From: Leptospiraceae bacterium UBA2033 | Lineage (GTDB): Bacteria > Spirochaetota > Leptospiria > Leptospirales > Leptospiraceae | NCBI GenBank assembly: GCA_002333425.1 | Contig: DDBL01000238.1 | Location: 11,783 to 24,296 of the forward strand | Direction of reading: 5' to 3' | Length of the DNA stretch: 12,514 bases | In this document: positions 7,081 to 12,514 of the stretch, one piece after another | Layout of the letters: the number at the start of each line of letters is the position of its first letter | How positions within the stretch are numbered: position 1 is the stretch's first letter | Made by a program: the position numbers and the translations under genes | Notes under the pieces: model-generated | The model's database searches: none | What the model was told of the DNA's origin: nothing | Seen by the model: only the letters and a program-made list of their open reading frames with translations

Positions 7081-7116
7081 TTACTCTTGGTGTTCTGTAT
7101 AAGAAAAATTGGTATT

Positions 7117-7208
7117 TGTCATCCCCGAAATTCCCTATCGGGGATCTCAAGTAATATCAAATCCTTCATAGAACAAGAGATTCCCGATAGAAGAATTCGG
7201 GAATGACA
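7117..7208. repeat. 92-bp double-hairpin inverted repeat in the carB/cysA gap
   Basis: The outer arms 7117-7148 (beginning TGTCATCCCCGA) and 7177-7208 (ending TCGGGAATGACA) are reverse complements at 26 of 32 positions, with a 28-bp spacer. Each arm is also a hairpin in itself: TCCCCGA with TCGGGGA on the left, TTCCCGA with TCGGGAA on the right. The unit could therefore fold as a two-leaf or cruciform structure. It resembles the TGTCATTCCCG-type repeats dispersed in many bacterial genomes. It lies between the convergent ends of carB and cysA, where it could also act as a two-way transcription stop, although no long U-run follows. Confidence 0.75.
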
Positions 7209-7240
7209 CGTTAAAAATTACTCCTAGATTTCAAAAAACC

Positions 7241-7260
7241 CTCCGTGTCTCTATGGCTAA
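7241..7260 (-). repeat. degenerate single arm of the 688-820 repeat family
   Basis: The bases CTCCGTGTCTCTATGGCTAA match the right arm at 801-820 (CTCTGTGCCTCCGTGGCAAA) at 15 of 20 positions. There is no partner arm nearby, so it looks like a decayed relic. It ends just before the cysA stop codon. Confidence 0.4.
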
Positions 7261-7264
7261 TCTT

Positions 7265-8344
7265 TTATATCGAATAATCCTGGTAAGCCCCATCAAAGAA
7301 TACTTTTGTTTGTTTGGGGCTTATGAATACAGTATCACCTTTTTTAATTCCTAGTTCTTTGTAACGTTCCATTGGAATTTCAACTAACACAGGTTGTTTG
7401 AATTCATCTACTAGTTCTACTCGAATATTAGAACCAGCAGGACTGATATGTTCGATATGAGCACTGGCTATTGTATCCGACTGATGCGAAAGATAAATAT
7501 CAAAGTGATAAGGACGAATGTAGATATACGCCTTATTATCCGCAGTTTTTGAATCAGCACTATGTTTAATTTCTTTATCACCTAAAAATAACTTTCCATT
7601 CTCCACTCGTCCGTGAAAAAGATTTACGTTCCCTAAAAAGTTATACACAAAAGGTGTTGCTGGATTGGTGTAAACTTCTTCTGGAGTTCCGACTTGTTCT
7701 ATTTGCCCTTGGTTCATAACAACTACTCTGTCCGCAACTTCGAGAGCTTCTTCTTGGTCGTGTGTAACAAATAGACTTGTTACATGAATTTCATCATGAA
7801 GTCTTCGAAGCCATCTGCGTAATTCTTTTCTTACCTGAGCGTCTAACGCACCAAAAGGTTCATCCAAAAGTAAAACCTGTGGCTCTACGGCTAACGCACG
7901 CGCAAGTGCAACACGTTGTCTTTGCCCACCAGAAAGTTGAGAAGGAAATCTATCCTGTAATAATTCTAATTTGACAAGTTTTAGAAGACTTTCTACTTTA
8001 TCTTTGATTTCTCCTTTTGAAGGACGAATGTTTCTAGGTCGCACCTTTAGACCAAATGCAACATTTTCAAAAACAGTCATATGTTTGAATAAAGCATAGT
8101 GCTGAAATACAAATCCAACTTTTCTCTCACTGATATGTTTTCCGAGTGTGTCCTCTCCAGAAAATAAAATCGAACCAGAGTCAGCGTATTCCAATCCAGA
8201 AATAATGCGGAGTAATGTTGTTTTGCCGCAACCGGATGGACCGAGAAGTGCGACTAATTCACCTGAATTGATATTTAGATTGAGCCCCTTAATTGCGTGA
8301 AATTTCCCAAAATGTTTATTGATATTTTTAATTTCTATGCTCAT
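7265..8344 (-). CDS. cysA: sulfate/thiosulfate ABC transporter ATP-binding protein
   Basis: CysA (359 residues, the usual length) is the cytoplasmic ATPase that drives sulfate uptake through CysT/CysW. The nucleotide-binding domain fills residues 1-235: Walker A GPSGCGKT (35-42), Q-loop Q81 in FVFQHYALF, signature LSGGQ (137-141), Walker B LLLDEP (158-163), and H-loop H195 in FVTHDQEEAL. It is followed by NPATPFVYNFLGNVNLFHG, a stretch characteristic of CysA. Residues about 240-359 form a TOBE-like regulatory domain, with IYIRPYHFDI and IEHISPAGSNIRVEL. The ATG overlaps the cysW stop by 4 bp (8341-8344), so it is the last gene of a cysT-cysW-cysA operon. Its 3' end faces carB. Confidence 0.96.
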   Translation of the reverse strand: MSIEIKNINKHFGKFHAIKGLNLNINSGELVALLGPSGCGKTTLLRIISGLEYADSGSILFSGEDTLGKHISERKVGFVFQHYALFKHMTVFENVAFGLKVRPRNIRPSKGEIKDKVESLLKLVKLELLQDRFPSQLSGGQRQRVALARALAVEPQVLLLDEPFGALDAQVRKELRRWLRRLHDEIHVTSLFVTHDQEEALEVADRVVVMNQGQIEQVGTPEEVYTNPATPFVYNFLGNVNLFHGRVENGKLFLGDKEIKHSADSKTADNKAYIYIRPYHFDIYLSHQSDTIASAHIEHISPAGSNIRVELVDEFKQPVLVEIPMERYKELGIKKGDTVFISPKQTKVFFDGAYQDYSI

Positions 8345-9177
8345 TGTCTGCCGCCTTTATGGCTAAAATAGTTAACGATTTCTTTGATGATTAAAGTAGC
8401 AATTGCGGCTAACGTCAAAAGAGAGGCAACAGCAAACGCTCCTACATAATTGTATTCATTGTAAAGAATTTCTACATGAAGTGGGATTGTATTCGTAAGC
8501 CCGCGAATATGCCCCGATACAACAGATACAGCCCCAAACTCTCCCATTGCTCTTGCGTTACACAAAATTACTCCATATAAAATTCCCCATTTAATATTGG
8601 GCAAAGTGACATTCCAAAAAGTTTGCCATCCACTTGCACCAAGAATGAGAGCAGCTTCTTCTTCCTCAGAGCCAAGTGATTGCATAATAGGAATTAGCTC
8701 CCTCGCAATAAAAGGAAAGGTCACAAATACAGTTACAAGAATAATGCCTGGAACTGCAAAAATAATCTTGATGTCGTGATCGGATAGAAATTGTCCAAAT
8801 ATCCCCTGTGCACCAAAAAGTAACACAAAAATCATTCCTGATATAATGGGAGAAACCGAAAAAGGAATATCAATCAAACTAGTTAATAAACTTTTACCAG
8901 TAAATTCAAATCTTGCAATTAACCAAGAGGCAGATACCCCAAAAACTAAATTGAGAGGAACTGCAAATAAAACTGTGATAAATGTCAATTGAATAGCGGA
9001 TAACGCTTCTTCATCTAAGATACTTGCAAAATAAACTTCATATCCTTTTTCGAGTGCATATAGGAAAATAGAAAATAAAGGAACAATCAATACAATAAAA
9101 ATAAATAATAATGCGACTAGAATTAATACAAAACGAGTAATTGGAGATTCTGTGGTATTGATATTTTTCTTATACAT
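8341..9177 (-). CDS. cysW: sulfate/thiosulfate ABC transporter permease CysW
   Basis: A 278-residue inner-membrane permease, one half of the CysT-CysW channel. Six hydrophobic segments are visible, the first at about residues 15-42. The cytoplasmic EAA loop that docks on CysA is EAALILGASGWQTFWNVTLP (174-193), followed by GEFGAVSVVSG, which is typical of CysW. It lies between cysT (5-bp gap) and cysA (4-bp overlap) on the same strand, so the three are cotranscribed. A weak AAGG lies upstream of the start, within the last codons of cysT. It is told from CysT by operon order and by the SVVSGHIRG and HVEILYNEY stretches near the end. Confidence 0.94.
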   Translation of the reverse strand: MYKKNINTTESPITRFVLILVALLFIFIVLIVPLFSIFLYALEKGYEVYFASILDEEALSAIQLTFITVLFAVPLNLVFGVSASWLIARFEFTGKSLLTSLIDIPFSVSPIISGMIFVLLFGAQGIFGQFLSDHDIKIIFAVPGIILVTVFVTFPFIARELIPIMQSLGSEEEEAALILGASGWQTFWNVTLPNIKWGILYGVILCNARAMGEFGAVSVVSGHIRGLTNTIPLHVEILYNEYNYVGAFAVASLLTLAAIATLIIKEIVNYFSHKGGRQ

Positions 9178-9182
9178 TGTAT

Positions 9183-10013
9183 TTACGCCTTATGACGGTT
9201 AGCCGCCCACCATTGAACGAGGTTAATTGAGAAAAATAGAATAAACGACATCATGAGTGTTGACACTGCAAGTGCTGTTGCACCAGGGTAATCATATTGT
9301 TCTAACTTTGTTAAAATTAATAAAGGAGTAATTTCACTTACCATGGGCAGATTGCCTGAAATAAAAACAACCGATCCATATTCCCCAAGTCCTCTGGCAA
9401 AAGCTAAAATGAATCCACTTAATAGTGCGGGCAATATAGCGGGTAATATGACTTTGACGAAAGTCTGTAACCTATTAGCCCCTAGACTAGCAGCAGCTTC
9501 TTCTAACTCTGGGTCTAATTCTTCTAACACAGGTTGGACGGATCTCACAATAAAAGGAAGACCTATAAACACTAACGCTACAAAAATTCCATTTGGAGTA
9601 TATGCTACAAAAATTCCAGCAGGCTCCAGAAAACGACCAAACCAACCATTCTTAGAATAAATTGTCGCAAGTGTAATTCCGGCAACGGCAGTCGGTAAGG
9701 CAAATGGCAAATCAATCAAAGCATCAAAAATTTTTTTGCCAAAAAAATCATATCTTACAAGCACCCATGCAATGAGTAATCCAAAAACTGCATTGGTCAC
9801 AGCCGCCAAAAAAGAAACACCAAAACTCAATTTATACGAAGCAATAACTCTTGGCTCTGTGATAGCCGACCAAAATTCATTCCAACTCAAGGCGGATGTT
9901 TTTACAAATAGACCAGCGATAGGAATTAAAACAATCACACTTAGATAAAATATGGTATAACCCAAAGAAATTCCAAATCCTGGGAGTATACTTTTTTTCT
10001 TGCCAAAGAACAT
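9183..10013 (-). CDS. cysT: sulfate/thiosulfate ABC transporter permease CysT
   Basis: The first permease of the operon (also called cysU). The core LPGFGISLGYTIFYLSVIVL aligns with the E. coli CysT start. Typical segments follow: AYKLSFGVSFLAAVTNAVFG, DALIDLPFALPTAVAGITLA, VRSVQPVLEELDPELEEAA, the EAA loop EAAASLGANRLQTFVKVILP (172-191), and GEYGSVVFISGNLP. I took ATG 10013 (276 residues), since MFFGKKKSILPGFG lines up with the E. coli N-terminus. An in-frame TTG at 10061 would add 16 residues (MSNIFDKKFNILELVS), and neither start has a strong ribosome site. There are six membrane spans. It pairs with CysW to pass sulfate inward from Sbp. Confidence 0.93.
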   Translation of the reverse strand: MFFGKKKSILPGFGISLGYTIFYLSVIVLIPIAGLFVKTSALSWNEFWSAITEPRVIASYKLSFGVSFLAAVTNAVFGLLIAWVLVRYDFFGKKIFDALIDLPFALPTAVAGITLATIYSKNGWFGRFLEPAGIFVAYTPNGIFVALVFIGLPFIVRSVQPVLEELDPELEEAAASLGANRLQTFVKVILPAILPALLSGFILAFARGLGEYGSVVFISGNLPMVSEITPLLILTKLEQYDYPGATALAVSTLMMSFILFFSINLVQWWAANRHKA

Positions 10014-10261
10014 GGATACCAATTCCAATATATTAAACTTTTTGTCAAATATATTACTCAAAGATGTATAAAATACAAGAAAATATGTTTTATTAACTTG
10101 AAATTGAGTTCATCCAGCAACAGTAATTTCAAAGATTACCACCGACACCGATAAAACTTCTAATTCCATTGCATGGGCTAATCACACTGAGTAATTGACT
10201 AATTTTTACAAATTCGCAAATTGGTCTTCTATCTAAAAACCCTTTGGTCAGCAGGATAATT
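10014..10261. promoter_or_regulatory. divergent control region between cysTWA and sbp
   Basis: The 248-bp gap must hold the promoters of both sulfate transport units. It contains a perfect 8-bp inverted repeat, TTGAAATT (10098-10105) and AATTTCAA (10125-10132), with a 19-nt spacer; a direct repeat CAAATT-CG-CAAATT (10209-10222); and -35-like TTGACT (10195-10200) and TTTACA (10205-10210) on the plus strand, without a good -10. On the minus strand a perfect TTGACA lies just inside the long form of cysT, also without a good -10. I saw no SAM or other known riboswitch core. The assignment as a regulatory region rests on gene layout. Confidence 0.45.
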
Positions 10262-11272
10262 TTGAAAAATAAAGTAAAAATATTTTTAACAATTCTATTC
10301 TTAACAATAATACAATCCATCTATGCAAAGGATTCTATTTTAAATGTCTCTTATGATCCAACAAGAGAATTTTATAGAGGCTACAACGAATTATTCGCAA
10401 AGCATTGGAAGAATAAATCAGGCAAAGACATTGAGATCAAACAATCCCATGGTGGTTCAGGGAAACAAGCAAGATCTGTAATTGATGGTCTTGAAGCAGA
10501 CGTGGTAACATTGGCATTAGCCTATGATATTGATTCGATTGTTGAAAAATCAAAAAGACTTCCCCTAGATTGGCAAAAGAGGCTAACGCATAATAGCTCA
10601 CCTTATACTTCTACTATTGTATTTTTAGTAAGAAAAGGAAATCCAAAAGGAATCAAAGATTGGAATGACTTAGTTAAACCTGGAGTGGAGATAATAACGC
10701 CTAACCCCAAAACAAGTGGTGGTGCAAGATGGAACTATATGGCTGCTTGGGGTTATGCGCTAAAACAAAATAAAAATGATAACTCAAACGAGTCAAAAGC
10801 CAAAGAGTTCGTAACCGCTCTGTTTAAAAATGTAAAAGTACTAGACTCAGGTGCGAGAGCAGCAACTACCACTTTCGTAAATCGTAAGATTGGAGATGTT
10901 TTACTTACTTGGGAAAATGAAGCATACCTTTCTTTAAAAGAAGCAGGCTCTGACTCAGTAGAAATTATTGTTCCTTCCGTTAGCATTTACGCCGAACCAC
11001 CAGTTGCCTTAATTGATTCCAATGTAGATAAACACAAAACGAGAGAAGTTTCAGAGGAATATTTAAAATATCTTTATTCACCTGAAGCACAAGAATTAGC
11101 TGCAAAAAATTTCTATCGTCCCACACTAGATTCTGTTTTAAAAAAATACAAATCTACTTTTAAAGATGTGAAACTTTTTACAATAGAAGAAATTGCAGGT
11201 GGATGGAAAAAAGCACAAGAAAAACATTTTAGCGACAAAGGTCTTTTCGATCAGATCTACACAAATAGATAA
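10262..11272 (+). CDS. sbp: periplasmic sulfate-binding protein
   Basis: The substrate-binding component of the sulfate importer. It captures sulfate in the periplasm and hands it to CysT/CysW. The mature part follows E. coli Sbp closely in segments I recall: LNVSYDPTRE (27-36), QSHGGSGKQARSV (61-73), ADVVTLALAYD, SPYTSTIVFLVRKGNPKGI, TPNPKTSGGARWNY (146-159), VLDSGARAATTTFV, LTWENEAYL and YLKYLYSPEAQELAAKNFYRP. I chose TTG 10262 because it gives a standard 22-residue signal peptide (MKNKVKIFLTILFLTIIQSI then YA, cleavage before KDS) and has AGGA 5 nt upstream (10253-10256). The TTG at 10244 would add six residues. CysP (thiosulfate) is the alternative, but the pattern fits Sbp better. It is transcribed away from cysTWA, unlike the common co-directional order. 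Confidence 0.95.
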   Translation: MKNKVKIFLTILFLTIIQSIYAKDSILNVSYDPTREFYRGYNELFAKHWKNKSGKDIEIKQSHGGSGKQARSVIDGLEADVVTLALAYDIDSIVEKSKRLPLDWQKRLTHNSSPYTSTIVFLVRKGNPKGIKDWNDLVKPGVEIITPNPKTSGGARWNYMAAWGYALKQNKNDNSNESKAKEFVTALFKNVKVLDSGARAATTTFVNRKIGDVLLTWENEAYLSLKEAGSDSVEIIVPSVSIYAEPPVALIDSNVDKHKTREVSEEYLKYLYSPEAQELAAKNFYRPTLDSVLKKYKSTFKDVKLFTIEEIAGGWKKAQEKHFSDKGLFDQIYTNR

Positions 11273-11289
11273 AAATTTCTTGCAATCTC

Positions 11290-11295
11290 TATAAT
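11290..11295 (+). promoter_or_regulatory. consensus -10 box just upstream of the NlpC/P60 gene
   Basis: TATAAT lies 9 bp before ATG 11305. TAGATA at 11266-11271 (four of six -35 matches) is 18 bp upstream and overlaps the sbp stop region. A start around 11302 would give an almost leaderless message, which fits the absence of a ribosome binding site at either candidate ATG (11305 or 11314). Confidence 0.35.
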
Positions 11296-11304
11296 TTCCC
11301 TACG

Positions 11305-12048
11305 ATGACAGGTATGAAACTATTTGTCATCGTTTTTCTTTTTACTATTTCACTCGCTGCCGAACTCTCAAAAGCAGAAAAGGACAACCTCACAAAAACA
11401 GCTCAGTGGCTTGCTCTATTCGACATAAAATATTCCAAAGCATGGACTCCACCCGATAGCAATAAACCTGTAAAACTAGATTGTTCAGGTACAGTTCAAT
11501 ACTTATACAGTAAAGCACTAAGTAAAACGATGCCTCGTGATTCGTATTCCCAATACAATTTTTTTAAAGACAAAGGTTGGATGTTTGAACCTCCCAAAAC
11601 ACGAGACAATAAAATTAACACAGAAGAATTAAAAAAACAATTACAGTTTGGAGATTTACTCTATTGGCAGAATTCGTATAACGTTCCAGCAGATCGTGAA
11701 CCACCAGTAAGTCATGTAATGATTTACATGGGAATGGATGATACAGGCATTATGCGCGTTGCCGGCTCCAACACCTGGGGAGATGGTCTCATTACAAAAG
11801 CAGGTGGACCTGATATATATATATTCGACCCAAATCAAAAAATAGGCTGCGTGCGGGAAATTGAAGGAGATAAAAAAAGTAAATGTCTACGCGACAGTGC
11901 CTTCATAGGTTTCGCTCGATTTGACGCTGACAAGCAGATAATCGATGTAACCCCCAATGAGAAAGATGACTTAGATCCTGATAACGTAATCCCAAAAGAA
12001 GATAGCCCTGATCCAATGAAACCAGATGGAACAATCTTACATAGATAA
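11305..12048 (+). CDS. secreted NlpC/P60-type cysteine hydrolase
   Basis: A 247-residue exported protein with an NlpC/P60-like (papain-fold) domain, a family that usually cuts peptidoglycan stem peptides in the cell envelope. The signal peptide MKLFVIVFLFTISLAAE runs from the second ATG (11314), so the true start may be there and the protein three residues shorter. The candidate catalytic cysteine is C60 in VKLDCSGTVQYLYS, and the histidine is H137 in PPVSHVMIYMG, preceded by the family's FGDLLYW (115-121). The third polar residue may lie in AGSNTWGD. The C-terminal 35 residues are acidic and proline-rich (DVTPNEKDDLDPDNVIPKED) and look disordered. It starts 32 bp after sbp and could be read through from it, but a -10 box of its own is present. 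The next gene begins one base after its stop. Confidence 0.82.
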   Translation: MTGMKLFVIVFLFTISLAAELSKAEKDNLTKTAQWLALFDIKYSKAWTPPDSNKPVKLDCSGTVQYLYSKALSKTMPRDSYSQYNFFKDKGWMFEPPKTRDNKINTEELKKQLQFGDLLYWQNSYNVPADREPPVSHVMIYMGMDDTGIMRVAGSNTWGDGLITKAGGPDIYIFDPNQKIGCVREIEGDKKSKCLRDSAFIGFARFDADKQIIDVTPNEKDDLDPDNVIPKEDSPDPMKPDGTILHR

Positions 12049-12049
12049 T

Positions 12050-12514
12050 ATGTTTAAAAAAATAAAACAAAATCTAAATCGCAAATTAATGTCTTCTTCT
12101 GTTCTAAAAGTTTTGGAAGAAGAAGAGTTAAATGGGGCGATCCTTGCAAATCGATTTCGATATTTATTTTTGATTCTAGTTGCTTCCGGTGGCGTTTTTA
12201 ATTTAACAGGAATCAAAGATAGTGAGGCACAATTCAAAGGTTCTATTATTTATGGAGTAGGATTTTTATTCTATTTTATCATTACTTTCTTGCATACGCG
12301 CATACTAAAATATTGCAACGACAAAAAGAAAATTCATAGATTTGGGTTTCTAACAATTATCTCTGATTTTGCGATATTAACCGGTATGATGTTTTCTTGG
12401 TATAAATTAGAGAGTGCGGATAACTTTAATTATTTCCTAAAAAATCCTTCTTTTATTTATTTTATATTTCCATTTGTATTATCTCTCATTCAAATACGCC
12501 TTTCTCTTGTGATA
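12050..12514 (+). CDS. N-terminal part of a multi-span membrane protein, possibly a class III cyclase (3' end missing)
   Basis: An open frame of 155 codons from ATG 12050 to the window end. A basic start (MFKKIKQNLNRKLMSSS) leads into VLKVLEEEELNGAILANRFR, then at least four hydrophobic segments: YLFLILVASGGVFNLTG, GSIIYGVGFLFYFIITFLHT, RFGFLTIISDFAILTGMMFS and PSFIYFIFPFVLSLIQI. The E-E-x-x-x-G-x-x-x-x-N-R-x-R-Y-x-F opening followed by paired helices resembles membrane anchors of Leptospira adenylate/guanylate cyclases, as I remember them. The catalytic domain would be outside the window, so a sensor kinase or another anchored enzyme is equally possible. Only one base separates it from the upstream hydrolase gene, which suggests cotranscription. 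An alternative start is ATG 12089 (MSSSVLKV). Confidence 0.6.
   Translation, partial: MFKKIKQNLNRKLMSSSVLKVLEEEELNGAILANRFRYLFLILVASGGVFNLTGIKDSEAQFKGSIIYGVGFLFYFIITFLHTRILKYCNDKKKIHRFGFLTIISDFAILTGMMFSWYKLESADNFNYFLKNPSFIYFIFPFVLSLIQIRLSLVI

Noticed and set aside
10062..10261. Possible SAM or sulfur-related riboswitch upstream of sbp or cysT
   Set aside because: I looked for the conserved cores of S-box type riboswitches on both strands and did not find them; only short repeats are present.
10129..10320. Minus-strand open frame of 63 codons in the sbp-cysT region
   Set aside because: It overlaps the sbp signal peptide and the control region and has no family pattern or ribosome site.

Overview
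The window is AT-rich bacterial DNA. It suggests a spirochaete of the Leptospiraceae, probably an environmental or saprophytic member. This rests on gene style rather than on a marker gene: TTG start codons, AT-rich coding sequence, a small lipoprotein-type signal peptide, Bacteroidetes/spirochaete-like toxin-antitoxin pairs, and a last gene whose N-terminus resembles the multi-span membrane regions I associate with Leptospira class III cyclases. Treat the assignment as moderate confidence. No rRNA, tRNA, CRISPR array or intact insertion sequence is visible.

Layout. 1-684 (+) is the 3' part of an Mrp/ApbC-type iron-sulfur carrier ATPase gene. 688-820 is a 133-bp inverted-repeat element. 841-1998 (+) is a 12-span MFS transporter. 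2102-2663 (+) is a DUF2281-like antitoxin with a RelE/ParE toxin, and a perfect 30-bp palindrome lies inside the end of the toxin gene. 2664-3036 has no intact gene but holds, on the minus strand, what looks like a decayed small lipoprotein gene. 3037-3584 (-) is a second, unrelated ParE/antitoxin pair facing the first. 3775-7080 (+) is carB, the large subunit of carbamoyl-phosphate synthetase. 7081-7264 is a convergent gap with a 92-bp double-hairpin repeat and a relic of the 688-820 repeat. 7265-10013 (-) is cysA-cysW-cysT, and 10262-11272 (+) is sbp, divergent from them. 11305-12048 (+) is a secreted NlpC/P60-type hydrolase, and 12050 to the window end (+) is the start of a membrane protein.

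How the genes work together. The clear pathway is sulfate uptake: Sbp (periplasmic binding), CysT and CysW (permease) and CysA (ATPase) form a complete SulT ABC importer, split into two divergent units around a 248-bp control region (10014-10261). CarB is a core gene for pyrimidine and arginine synthesis and has no carA beside it here. The 2.0-3.6 kb segment between the MFS gene and carB looks like a small accessory island, with two convergent toxin-antitoxin cassettes, a palindrome and a broken lipoprotein gene.

I found no clearly new multi-gene system. The most unusual material is the set of non-coding repeats (three families, at 688-820 plus 7241-7260, 2620-2649 and 7117-7208) and the facing toxin-antitoxin cassettes.
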